10,050 nucleotides of DNA from Marinilabiliales bacterium (GCA_002869305.1 PKTC01000260.1:1-10050); one strand, 5' to 3'. Shown: positions 1-7,281, numbered from the stretch's first letter. Notes: generated by a model from the letters alone, not told the origin. A program made the numbers and translations.

Positions 1-171
1 GATGGTGTAAGTTTTGAGAATGTAATGTTTGATGATTTTGCTGATTTTAAGTATGCTAAGTTATATGACCCTGTTAATCTTAATAATGTATCGTTTGATG
101 GGGAAACTTCTTTTAAGTATACAAGAATAGATGGAAAAGAATTTGCAACTTATTTGTTGAAAAACAGATAG
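1..171 (+). CDS. 3' end of a pentapeptide-repeat-like protein (partial)
   Basis: Frame 1 is open from the window edge to a TAG ending at 171, giving the last 56 residues of a protein whose start lies outside. The residues show Phe/Leu spaced about every five positions with small or Asn/Asp neighbours (VSFEN, VMFDD, ADFKY, AKLYD, VSFDG). This resembles the A(D/N)LXX coil of pentapeptide-repeat proteins, and a non-repetitive tail ends in LLKNR. Pentapeptide-repeat proteins fold as right-handed quadrilateral beta-helices with varied roles, so no function can be assigned from the tail alone. It converges on the sensor kinase gene and is separated from it by a large hairpin. The coding call is fairly secure; the family call is tentative because so little is visible. 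Confidence 0.6.
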   Translation, partial: DGVSFENVMFDDFADFKYAKLYDPVNLNNVSFDGETSFKYTRIDGKEFATYLLKNR

Positions 172-187
172 CTATATAAATTACAAT

Positions 188-240
188 ATTGTGTAGACTG
201 GATTGCTTTCAGTACAAAGCTTTTATTCAGTCTGCACAGT
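188..240. terminator. Large hairpin in the convergent intergenic gap
   Basis: Positions 188-203 pair with 225-240 over 16 bp, three of them G-U in the plus-strand RNA. An inner stem pairs 205-209 (GCTTT) with 216-220 (AAAGC) around a six-base loop. The hairpin starts 16 nt after the stop of the plus-strand gene and ends 19 nt before the stop of the minus-strand kinase gene, the usual place for a shared terminator. There is no clean U-run on either side, so it may instead protect 3' ends or need Rho. Confidence 0.5.
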
Positions 241-259
241 CTTAATCTAAAATTCTATA

Positions 260-3200
260 CTAAATAGGGATAAATATTTCTACACGTGTCCCGGAAGCTA
301 GTTCAAATTCATCGTACAGATCTATAATCTCAACTTTATAACCTTTTCGCTGTTGAGTCTGATTTAACAATGCAAGCCTTTCATTGGTTATAAAAGTTCC
401 TTTAGAAGATTGATTTTTTCTGCTCTTATTAAGTTCTCTGGATTTCTTTCTGCCAATACCATTATCTTCAATTATACATTTTAGTATGTTATCATCTGTT
501 ACCTTAAATTCTAATTTAACAATAGCGTCTTCTGTTTTAAACATAAAAGCATGCTTGATTGCATTCTCCACAAAAGGCTGAAGTATCATTGATGGAATTA
601 ATATTTTACCACCATCCCAATCCGAAGGAAGAATTATTTCTGTTTTAAATTGTTTATCAAATCGCATTTGCTCCAGATTGATATAATACTTGATATAGTT
701 CAGCTCTTCCTCAAGTGTTATACGTCTTTTAGAAACATTGTCAAGTGTGAGACGTATCAACTTTGCAAAATCTGACAAATAACCCAGCGCAGCATCAACA
801 TCATTATCGAGCATATAATTCTGTATCGAATTAATCACGTTAAAAATAAAATGAGGATTCATTTGAGCCCGCAGTGCTTTCATTTCAAATTCACTAATTC
901 TTTCAGCGATTCCAGTTCTGAGTCTTTCTTTTTTCCTAATTGAACTTGTCCTGAGTATAATTATTAACCAAATGACAAGCAAAACTGATATGGTTATGGC
1001 AGTTAGAAACCACCATTTAAACCAGAAAGGTTGTGCAATGATAAAACCAATGGATAATTCTTGCGCCGAAAATCTTTCCCTATCTGTGTTCGCCTTAATT
1101 CTTAATCTGTATTTACCTGGTCTTAAATTCTGAAAAATCACTTTACGATCTTTGGTTTCTGATAACCAGTCATTGTGATAACCTTCAAGTTTATAGCTAA
1201 AACTAACATTGTTTGGATCAAGGTACGTTATTGCATCATATATAAATGTTAAAGAATTTTTATTATAAGGTAGTCTAATAGATGTTTTGGGAATGTTGGT
1301 CCATGGATCAATTTGGCCAATGTAGTTTAAATCATATTTTATTTCATTAACAAGTATGGATTTTAAGTATAAATTAATATGATCGCGCCTTTGGTTTTCT
1401 AAATTCTTTAAATTTATTTGAATCAAGTTCTTGTTTGAGCCAATCCATAATGATTTATTGTCTTGAATAGTGCAACATGTTCCGGAATAATCAGTAAATC
1501 CTTTTGCTTTGTTTATAAAATCAATTGAAATATTTCCAGTCTTTTCAAACCTTCCGAGATCAATTAAATTGAGTCCTTTATTGGTGCCAGCAATTAAAAG
1601 ATTATTTTCTGTGCAACATAAGTATCGAATACTAGTTCCTTGCAGGCCATCATTCTTGTCAATCTCAAAGAATACTTTGAAAGTATCTTCCGTAAACTGT
1701 AGTATATAAATTATACCATTGTTTCCTCCTGCGATTATTCTTCCATCAATATCTGTGCAAATATCATTAAAAGAATGAGTTTCTAGTTGATCCTGATTGT
1801 ATGTAGAATAGAACGTACCATGGGTATAATTGAATATTCCATGATCTATACTTGCAAACCAGATTTCGTTATTAAGGTGTAATATTTCTGAAACATTTAT
1901 CGGACTTTTATTTTCATAATGGTTAAAAACGTCAAATGCATAATTGTTTTCAATATCGGGATAAATAAAAAGGTCTGCCCAACTTACAGCGTATAATTGA
2001 TCTTTGGAATCAAAATGAAACTTATTAAACCGGTTTCCTTCTAAATCGTGATAAGATATTTTTTCTGAATCTTTGTTGATTTTAAAAATACCAACATTAC
2101 TTCCAATCCATGTATTGCCAGAACTATCAATTAAAATACTATTAAATTCTTTCAGTTTTTTATTTACTAAAACTTCATATTTAAGAGGCTTGTATAAACT
2201 CCTGTCAGGGATCTTATTCCCACTAAATTCTTGATAAGGATTAGAAAAACGATATTTTTTAGCTGAAATTAAATTCTGATATTTTTGAAACGATCCATTC
2301 TTATCAAGTAAATATGCATATTTGTCTTTAAACTTTGAATTTACATAATTTGAATAGATCAATTCAAATTTGTTTAAAGGATAAATTTTAAGATTCCCGG
2401 ATGCATTTTTTTTTACAACATTATTTTCCAATGCAATCCATACGTTATTTGAATGATCAGTTACTAAATCATTTATATTTAAGTCTTTTATATTAAAATC
2501 ATCTGCAGTGTAATAGCGAATATTACTTAGTGGATATAAATATAAACCCTTTTCTTTTGTGCCAACCCAAATTAGATTCTCTTTAGAATCAAATTCAACA
2601 GAGTATACATTTTGAGATTTAACACCTATATATTTACCAAATGATATAATTCCTGTACTATCAAATTTAAATAAACCTCCAGCATTCATGTAGTTATTAT
2701 TCCAGGCGGCCATCCACACATTCTTTTGAGAATCTTCAACATAAGCCATCACCTGTCCGATGCTATCCTTGGTTGTATTTTTATCTGTGGAGATATTAAC
2801 TAAATTCTTTCTTCTAAAGTTAACCAGTGTATCTCCAGAAGAGGTAATGAATGCTGAATTTACAAATGGAAGATTTAACTTATGGTCTGAAGGAATTCGT
2901 ATTAAGCTTTCAGCGTCTGGCATATATTTATATAAACCATTTCCATTGGTAAAGACATAGATAAATTCATTATCTTCAATAAAATGTGTTACCTGAAGCC
3001 TATCAGTTATGTTGCTATATCCTTGGTGAAACGAAATAAATTGATCCTTTTTTAATACAGACAATCCGTCTTCCGTTCCTATCAACAATATTTTAAACCT
3101 GGCAGAATAGTGAATTTTTCTTACAAAATTTGAAACTAATCCTGTTTCTTCAGTAAATGTTTCAATGTGATTACCTATTATTTTTGAGATACCTCCATCA

Positions 3201-3487
3201 TGACAACCAATCCATATATGCCCATTTTCACCTTCTGCAATTGACCATATTTGATCTCCAGCAAGTCCATCCTGAGTTGTGATTGTATTAAAGCTTCTTC
3301 CATCGAATTGAGATAATCCGGCATCAGTCCCTAACCATAAAAACCCTTTATCATCTAAAAATATATCGCGAATTGAATTATATGGTAGTCCATCGTTAAT
3401 AGTATAATTTCTGGAATAATATTGTTGACTATAAGATATATGAATCCAAAGAATTGAGAAAAGCAGTATAAGAAAAATTTTCTTCAT
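260..3487 (-). CDS. Reg_prop/Y_Y_Y LytS-type sensor histidine kinase
   Basis: A 1075-residue membrane sensor kinase. Residues 1-20 form a signal peptide (cleavage likely after SYS, before QQ). Residues about 33-700 carry roughly 13 two-component-regulator propeller motifs (for example FLWLGTDAGLSQFDG at 49-63, IWIGCHDGGISKI from 91), consistent with two periplasmic seven-bladed beta-propellers. A Y_Y_Y domain follows at about 760-815 (YKLEGYHNDW, LRPGKYRLRI), then one membrane helix near 825-845. The cytoplasmic part is a His_kinase/LytS core: phospho-acceptor His879 in QMNPHFIFN, an N-box with Asn975 in PFVENAIKHAF, and a G-box at 1008-1012 (DNGIG). All key residues are present, so it should be active. 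There is no AraC or receiver domain, so it is not a one-piece hybrid HTCS; its partner is the LytTR regulator 14 nt upstream. The ligand is unknown. In this family the periplasmic propellers often sense glycans, but not always. Confidence 0.93.
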   Translation of the reverse strand: MKKIFLILLFSILWIHISYSQQYYSRNYTINDGLPYNSIRDIFLDDKGFLWLGTDAGLSQFDGRSFNTITTQDGLAGDQIWSIAEGENGHIWIGCHDGGISKIIGNHIETFTEETGLVSNFVRKIHYSARFKILLIGTEDGLSVLKKDQFISFHQGYSNITDRLQVTHFIEDNEFIYVFTNGNGLYKYMPDAESLIRIPSDHKLNLPFVNSAFITSSGDTLVNFRRKNLVNISTDKNTTKDSIGQVMAYVEDSQKNVWMAAWNNNYMNAGGLFKFDSTGIISFGKYIGVKSQNVYSVEFDSKENLIWVGTKEKGLYLYPLSNIRYYTADDFNIKDLNINDLVTDHSNNVWIALENNVVKKNASGNLKIYPLNKFELIYSNYVNSKFKDKYAYLLDKNGSFQKYQNLISAKKYRFSNPYQEFSGNKIPDRSLYKPLKYEVLVNKKLKEFNSILIDSSGNTWIGSNVGIFKINKDSEKISYHDLEGNRFNKFHFDSKDQLYAVSWADLFIYPDIENNYAFDVFNHYENKSPINVSEILHLNNEIWFASIDHGIFNYTHGTFYSTYNQDQLETHSFNDICTDIDGRIIAGGNNGIIYILQFTEDTFKVFFEIDKNDGLQGTSIRYLCCTENNLLIAGTNKGLNLIDLGRFEKTGNISIDFINKAKGFTDYSGTCCTIQDNKSLWIGSNKNLIQINLKNLENQRRDHINLYLKSILVNEIKYDLNYIGQIDPWTNIPKTSIRLPYNKNSLTFIYDAITYLDPNNVSFSYKLEGYHNDWLSETKDRKVIFQNLRPGKYRLRIKANTDRERFSAQELSIGFIIAQPFWFKWWFLTAITISVLLVIWLIIILRTSSIRKKERLRTGIAERISEFEMKALRAQMNPHFIFNVINSIQNYMLDNDVDAALGYLSDFAKLIRLTLDNVSKRRITLEEELNYIKYYINLEQMRFDKQFKTEIILPSDWDGGKILIPSMILQPFVENAIKHAFMFKTEDAIVKLEFKVTDDNILKCIIEDNGIGRKKSRELNKSRKNQSSKGTFITNERLALLNQTQQRKGYKVEIIDLYDEFELASGTRVEIFIPI

Positions 3488-3501
3488 TCTTTCGATTAAA
3501 A

Positions 3502-4254
3502 TTAACGTTTTGTAAGTGCTTTTAAGAATTCCTCATTTCTTCGTGTAGCTACATCTAGTTCTATTCCATTATCAAGGATGATTTTGAATCCGTCGGTTTT
3601 ACTATAAGATTTTATATAATTCATATTTACCAGATGAGACTTGTGAATTCTAAAGAACAACTCTTCTGGAAGTAATTCCTCAATATTCTTTAATGTACGA
3701 GCTACCAAAATAGCCTCGTTTCTATTGGTGAATATCTTACAGTAATTTTCTTCTGCCTGGCAATATACAATGTTGTTTACTTTCTCCAATTGAAATCCAT
3801 CCATAGTAGGTAATGCAATTTTATTAAAATTACCAGGATCATTATTCAAATTGCTGAGAAATGCTTCAATCTGATCTGTATTTGATGATTTACTTTGTTT
3901 CTTTTCCAACCTTGTTAACACATCTCTTAGATCGATGTAGTTTATAGGTTTTAAAAGGTAATCCAGTGCAGCAAATTTGATTGCATCTATTGCATATTGT
4001 TTATATGCTGTTGTAAAAATGACTTCAAAATCATAGATATCAAAGTAATCAAATAGTTTGAATCCATTTTCTTCAGGCATTTCAATATCTAGAAAAACGA
4101 TATCGGGTCGAAATTTATTAATAGCAAAAACACCTTCCTTAACAGAATCAGCTAATTGAAGAATTTTAATTTTTGTATTAAAGTAACGCTCAATAATTTT
4201 AGATAAAGCTTCTCGAGCATTTTTTTCGTCATCAATAATAATGCACGTTTTCAT
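3502..4254 (-). CDS. LytTR-family response regulator
   Basis: A 250-residue cytoplasmic regulator. Residues 1-115 are a receiver domain with acidic pocket Asp8/Asp9, phospho-acceptor Asp56 in VFLDIEMP, Thr81/Thr82 and Lys102 in LLKPI. Residues about 146-246 are a LytTR DNA-binding domain with the typical FRIHKSHLVN segment at 201-210. Length and order are standard for the LytR/AgrA group. The gene is first in an operon with the sensor kinase (14-nt gap), the classic LytS/LytR pairing, so it most likely receives phosphate from His879 of that kinase. A Bacteroidota-type promoter lies 31-61 nt upstream of the start. LytTR regulators bind DNA mostly as dimers at paired sites; the target genes cannot be read from this window. 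Confidence 0.95.
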   Translation of the reverse strand: MKTCIIIDDEKNAREALSKIIERYFNTKIKILQLADSVKEGVFAINKFRPDIVFLDIEMPEENGFKLFDYFDIYDFEVIFTTAYKQYAIDAIKFAALDYLLKPINYIDLRDVLTRLEKKQSKSSNTDQIEAFLSNLNNDPGNFNKIALPTMDGFQLEKVNNIVYCQAEENYCKIFTNRNEAILVARTLKNIEELLPEELFFRIHKSHLVNMNYIKSYSKTDGFKIILDNGIELDVATRRNEEFLKALTKR

Positions 4255-4284
4255 TGATATATTTTATTTTTTGAATTGCTAATT

Positions 4285-4315
4285 TAAAGATACTTGATAA
4301 AAAAACGATATCAAA
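4285..4315 (-). promoter_or_regulatory. Promoter of the response regulator/kinase operon
   Basis: On the minus strand TTTG (4315-4312) is followed after exactly 19 bp by TATCTTTA (4292-4285), one base off the Bacteroidota primary-sigma -7 consensus TAnnTTTG at the expected spacing. The start point would fall near 4279, giving a leader of about 25 nt before the ATG. The promoter begins 11 bp after the stop codon of the sugar-kinase gene, so the regulator pair is probably its own transcription unit. Confidence 0.6.
4294..4314. repeat. Inverted repeat inside the regulator promoter
   Basis: TTGATA (4294-4299) and TATCAA (4309-4314) form a 6-bp inverted repeat with a 9-bp spacer, overlapping the -33 box and the promoter spacer. 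Its position fits an operator. In such AT-rich DNA a 6-bp inverted repeat can also arise by chance. Confidence 0.3.
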
Positions 4316-4325
4316 ACAATTAAAT

Positions 4326-5165
4326 TTATTTTAGGTGATAGTCTGCAAGTTTAAAAATGGGGGCTCTCACCACCAAATCAATTGAGGTATTGAATTCAGA
4401 TGCAACCTTATTTAAATAATCTTTAAAATAATAAGCTATAGATCCCGTAGCTCTGATCTTGTATTGATGGTAATTTTTGTATTTAATTATATGGGTATTG
4501 AATAAGTCATTAAATGATTTGTAGATTATATCTTGAATTACATTATTTTCCTTTTTCTCAAAAATAAATTCGCAGATTGATGCAAGAAATTGATTTGGAT
4601 GATCTTCTTTATAGAGCTTCTGCAGAATATTATCTGCTGATAGATCAAATTTTTTAAGAAATTTGGATGAAATATCTTTTGGCAGATTATGGTATAATAG
4701 TTCAGTAATAAATAGTTTTCCTAAATAATCTCCGCCACCTTCATCACCTAATATAAATCCTAACGATGGAATATTGTGAACAATTTTATTGCCGTTATAT
4801 AAGCATGTGTTTGCTCCTGTACCCAGAATTAAAGCTATTCCCGATTCATTTTTAAACAGCGCTCTTGCAGCTGCTAATAAATCATGATTTATTTCAATTT
4901 CCGATCGACTAAAGATCTTTTTTAATCCATGATAAATTAGATTTTTCATTTCTGGCAATGAACAACCTGATCCATAGAAGAACACTTGTTTGATATGTAT
5001 TGGATTCAGATCATTGGGCAGTTCATGGATTAAATCTTTATAAAGCTGCTCTGTTGTAGTAAAATAAGGATTAAAACCTTTTGTAGTAAAAGATGTCGAA
5101 ATCTTTTTGTTTTCAATTAAAACCCAATCTGTTTTTGTTGATCCGCTGTCTGCTATAATGTACAT
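4326..5165 (-). CDS. N-acetylglucosamine kinase-like BadF/BadG-family ATPase
   Basis: With the start at 5165 this is a 279-residue cytoplasmic enzyme of the BadF/BadG/BcrA ATPase fold (actin/hexokinase superfamily), the group that includes N-acetylglucosamine kinases. Visible motifs are the N-terminal phosphate loop DSGSTKTD (6-13), HDLLAAAR (94-101), the second phosphate loop ILGTGANT (113-120), GDEGGG (140-145) and ATGSIA (239-244). These are the ATP- and sugar-binding elements of the family, and the length is typical. The frame stays open 30 codons further upstream, but I reject that start: the phosphate loop normally sits at the extreme N-terminus, the extra residues match nothing, and the extension would cover a -7 box and a structured spacer. 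Likely activity is phosphorylation of GlcNAc or a similar amino sugar using ATP. Substrate specificity is inferred; other family members act on glucosamine, MurNAc or acyl-CoA systems. Confidence 0.85.
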   Translation of the reverse strand: MYIIADSGSTKTDWVLIENKKISTSFTTKGFNPYFTTTEQLYKDLIHELPNDLNPIHIKQVFFYGSGCSLPEMKNLIYHGLKKIFSRSEIEINHDLLAAARALFKNESGIALILGTGANTCLYNGNKIVHNIPSLGFILGDEGGGDYLGKLFITELLYHNLPKDISSKFLKKFDLSADNILQKLYKEDHPNQFLASICEFIFEKKENNVIQDIIYKSFNDLFNTHIIKYKNYHQYKIRATGSIAYYFKDYLNKVASEFNTSIDLVVRAPIFKLADYHLK

Positions 5166-5186
5166 CCTTTGTTTTTTTTTGATTGT

Positions 5187-5194
5187 CAAATGTA
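5187..5194 (-). promoter_or_regulatory. Probable -7 box of the sugar-kinase gene
   Basis: TACATTTG on the minus strand matches TAnnTTTG exactly and lies 21 nt upstream of the chosen ATG. I see no TTTG or TTG at the ideal 19-21 bp spacing; the nearest upstream TTTG is 28 bp away, so the -33 half is weak. It implies a leader of about 15 nt and supports the start at 5165 over any start further upstream. Confidence 0.45.
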
Positions 5195-5232
5195 ATAAAG
5201 AATCAAATTCTGACTGCATTTTCAAATAATTT

Positions 5233-5318
5233 ATTGGCATTAAACTCAAAAGCAATCTTACTGATGATAAAATGAAAAAAGATAAGATATAAGTAAAATT
5301 ACGTAGAGTTATGCCAAT
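5233..5318 (-). repeat. 86-bp structured spacer with inverted-repeat ends
   Basis: ATTGGCAT (5233-5240) pairs perfectly with ATGCCAAT (5311-5318). After a 2-nt bulge AACTC (5243-5247) pairs with GAGTT (5306-5310), giving 13 bp. Inside, ATCTTA (5255-5260) pairs with TAAGAT (5283-5288). The structure begins one base after the stop codon of the binding-protein gene and ends before the kinase -7 box. It has no U-run typical of an intrinsic terminator. It may be a 3' RNA stabiliser, a processing site or a small palindromic element. Confidence 0.4.
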
Positions 5319-5319
5319 T

Positions 5320-6945
5320 CTACTGATTAATTTTTTGTACGTATTTCAAGTTTAATAAATTAATTGGATTACTTTCAAATCCAGAGATACTATTATTTAC
5401 AAACCGAACTACTTCATCATAGTATAGGGGCACAACCACTGCATCAGTGATTATTTTTTTATTCATTTTATGATAGAGTAAATGTCTAATGCTATCATTG
5501 GTTTGTAGCATGGCTTCTTCATAGAGTCTGTCATACTCAAGGTTGAAATAATGCGTATAATTGGGACCACCTGGACTAAAATTTTTGCTATAGAACAATG
5601 CTAAATAATTTTCTGCATCCGGGTAATCTGCAATCCATGAGCCTCTAAAAAATTCAAGTTTAGAATTTGCAACCATGTCTCGAAATGTAGCTCCTGTATT
5701 AATGTTTATAATAATTTCAATTCCAAATTGAGATAATTCTTGCTGTATATACTCACATAAATCCAAATAATCTGCTGTAGTTGTTAAAGTGATTGGGCTT
5801 AAACCTTCTCCGTTTGGGAAGCCAGCCTCTGATAGCAATTTTCTCGTTTTATCAGGATTATAAGAAAAACCTTCTATTTTTTCAGAAAATGATGGCAGCC
5901 CTTTAGGAATGAAACCTTTCGTGGCTGGCACTCCAATATTATTTCTAAGGTATTTCATCATTTTTACACGATCAAAACCATAATTAATAGCTTGCCTAAT
6001 TTTTTCATTTAAAACAGGTGAAAATTTGTTTTCAATTTTTGAAGTATCCAGCAGAAATCCCAGATATTCTGTATTCAAATAAGGCTGATTAATCAATTTA
6101 AATTTATTTTTATACTTGGGGTTCAGATTACCATTTTTTGTTATTAATTCGTCCTTATTTGCAGGGTTCAAGCCGGAAATAAAATCGAGGTTACCTTTTA
6201 AGAACTCAAGAAACTCAGATTGTTTATCATTTATAAAAGTTATTGAAATTGCATCAAGATAAGGTAGTTGTTTGCCTAAACTATCTCTTTCAAAGTAATT
6301 GTCGTTTTTAATTAAAACGAGTTTTTCACCTTCTTTCCACATCTTAAATTGAAAGGGTCCTGTGCCAATAGGATTGTTTCTAAAATCATTTCCATAAAAA
6401 TCAATGGCTTCTTTGGGTAACACTGAACAATATTGCATACTTAAAAGTCCAAGAAAAGCGGGAAAAGGTTTTTTTAGACGTATTTGCAAAGTGCTATCGT
6501 CTAGAGCTTTTATGCCATTTTCTTTTACATTATTAAAAATCCACGCACCCGGCGATGCCGTTTTGGGATCAATTATTCGTTTAAGACTATATTCAAAATC
6601 ATATGCATTTATTTTTCGACCTTTCTCATCTGGAAAAACCTCATGATCATGAAAATGCACGTCATCTCGTAAAATAAAGGTGTAATTCATTCCATTTTCA
6701 GATATTTCCCAATCTTTTGCAATACATGGTTTAATATTCAAATTGTTGTCCATTTGGACCAAACCATTATACAGCTGGTTGGCCGGCCAAATTAAAACCT
6801 GACTCTTTGCAAAAGCAGGATCTAAGGTTGCAATTCCTTTCGATTCATTATATCTAAAAACAGTTTTATCAGTACGATTTTTTTTCTCTTTACAAGAGAA
6901 AAGTAAGATGATAATTGAAAAGAGGGTAAATAATTGTAATCGCAT
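5320..6945 (-). CDS. Family-5 (Dpp/Opp-like) substrate-binding lipoprotein
   Basis: A 541-residue lipoprotein of the SBP_bac_5 family. Residues 1-17 are a lipoprotein signal peptide with lipobox LLFSC; Cys18 would be lipidated, and a basic stretch (KEKKN) follows. Family landmarks include IAKDWEISENGMNYTFILRDDVHFHD (from 75, the AxxW...YTFxLR segment), AYDFEYSLKRIIDP (from 114) and SYNPDKTRKLLSEAGFPNGEG further along, characteristic of oligopeptide/dipeptide/nickel-binding proteins. Length is normal and the gene looks intact. These proteins deliver peptides, muropeptides or other solutes to an ABC permease, but no permease or ATPase gene is visible here, so it is an orphan in this window. A terminator separates it from the riboswitch-controlled receptor, which argues against membership of the thiamine regulon. 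The downstream sugar kinase hints at cell-wall fragment or amino-sugar use, an inference only. Confidence 0.92.
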   Translation of the reverse strand: MRLQLFTLFSIIILLFSCKEKKNRTDKTVFRYNESKGIATLDPAFAKSQVLIWPANQLYNGLVQMDNNLNIKPCIAKDWEISENGMNYTFILRDDVHFHDHEVFPDEKGRKINAYDFEYSLKRIIDPKTASPGAWIFNNVKENGIKALDDSTLQIRLKKPFPAFLGLLSMQYCSVLPKEAIDFYGNDFRNNPIGTGPFQFKMWKEGEKLVLIKNDNYFERDSLGKQLPYLDAISITFINDKQSEFLEFLKGNLDFISGLNPANKDELITKNGNLNPKYKNKFKLINQPYLNTEYLGFLLDTSKIENKFSPVLNEKIRQAINYGFDRVKMMKYLRNNIGVPATKGFIPKGLPSFSEKIEGFSYNPDKTRKLLSEAGFPNGEGLSPITLTTTADYLDLCEYIQQELSQFGIEIIININTGATFRDMVANSKLEFFRGSWIADYPDAENYLALFYSKNFSPGGPNYTHYFNLEYDRLYEEAMLQTNDSIRHLLYHKMNKKIITDAVVVPLYYDEVVRFVNNSISGFESNPINLLNLKYVQKINQ

Positions 6946-6960
6946 TTGTCAGCTTTTACA

Positions 6961-6968
6961 CAAAAATA
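6961..6968 (-). promoter_or_regulatory. Possible -7 box of the binding-protein gene
   Basis: TATTTTTG on the minus strand matches TAnnTTTG and lies 15 nt upstream of the ATG at 6945, implying a very short leader. No good -33 TTTG is seen at 19-21 bp, so the call rests on the -7 box and on the terminator upstream that requires a new start. Confidence 0.4.
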
Positions 6969-7005
6969 GATAAATTATACACAATAGGAGAAATGTATAT
7001 AAATT

Positions 7006-7037
7006 AAAAAAGCCAGAAACCTGTTGTTCCTGACTTT
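7006..7037 (-). terminator. Second minus-strand intrinsic terminator
   Basis: In minus-strand RNA, 7037-7026 (AAAGUCAGGAAC) pairs with 7020-7009 over 12 bp with two G-U pairs and a 5-nt loop, followed by a run of six U (7011-7006, partly in the stem). Read on the plus strand the two wobbles become A-C mismatches, so the structure favours the minus strand. It lies about 210 bp downstream of the receptor terminator with no minus-strand gene between them, so it may be a back-up terminator. Confidence 0.6.
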
Positions 7038-7070
7038 CTTAATACCCTAAAAATTAAACCTAAAATTTAA

Positions 7071-7112
7071 ATGAAAAAACTGTTTACACAAACTTTACTT
7101 GCAGTTGCTTAG
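7071..7112 (+). other. 13-codon ORF resembling the start of an exported protein
   Basis: ATG at 7071 opens MKKLFTQTLLAVA and stops at TAG 7110-7112. The peptide looks like the N-terminal part of a signal peptide (KK, then a hydrophobic stretch), and the A-rich leader before it (7049-7070) looks like a Bacteroidota translation start. No plus-strand gene continues from it. It may be the remnant of a deleted gene for an exported protein, a leader peptide, or chance; I see no way to decide from the sequence. Confidence 0.25.
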
Positions 7113-7140
7113 TAAATTAAGCATAATTTGTTTTCTATTT
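7106..7140 (+). terminator. Weak hairpin with a U-rich tail after the small ORF
   Basis: TGCTTAG (7106-7112) pairs with TTAAGCA (7117-7123), including one G-U, around a 4-nt loop. It is followed by a T-rich plus-strand stretch (7124-7140). The stop codon of the 13-codon ORF lies in the left arm. The stem is short and AU-rich, so termination would be modest. Confidence 0.3.
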
Positions 7141-7141
7141 A

Positions 7142-7155
7142 TTAAAACGTTTTAA
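7142..7155. repeat. Perfect 14-bp palindrome TTAAAACGTTTTAA
   Basis: TTAAAACGTTTTAA is a perfect palindrome in the 336-bp gap, with a central CG in very AT-rich DNA. It could be a dimeric regulator's site, but no promoter that it would control is evident beside it. Apart from this and the other elements listed, I see nothing in 6946-7281. Confidence 0.3.
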
Positions 7156-7245
7156 ACAGAAAAAAGTTTCAGAAAAAATTGTTTTTCTCTAAAAAAATGT
7201 TATATAAATTCTTGAAGCTTATATTAAATCAATATTTCAGCGATT

Positions 7246-7275
7246 AAAAAAGGCAAGAAATTTTTCTTGCCTTTT
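7246..7275 (-). terminator. Strong intrinsic terminator of the TonB receptor gene
   Basis: GGCAAG (7252-7257) pairs with CTTGCC (7266-7271), extended on both sides by A/T pairs to about 13 bp with a small loop. In the minus-strand RNA the stem runs into six U (7251-7246). It starts 7 nt after the receptor stop codon, so the receptor is very likely a single-gene transcript. Confidence 0.88.
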
Positions 7276-7281
7276 CAATTC

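Noticed and set aside
5166..5255. 30-codon upstream extension of the sugar-kinase reading frame
   Set aside because: The phosphate loop DSGSTKTD belongs at the N-terminus, the extension resembles no family sequence, and it covers a -7 box and part of an inverted-repeat spacer.
6404..6646. 80-codon open frame on the plus strand inside the binding-protein gene
   Set aside because: Antisense to a well-supported coding region, with no domain, promoter or start context of its own.
7172..7189. AGAAAAA/TTTTTCT hairpin in the 6946-7281 gap
   Set aside because: Only seven pairs, almost all A-T, in a homopolymer-rich stretch; expected by chance.
7221..7235. ATATT/AATAT inverted repeat upstream of the receptor terminator
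   Set aside because: Five A-T pairs only, with no partner feature; not distinguishable from background.
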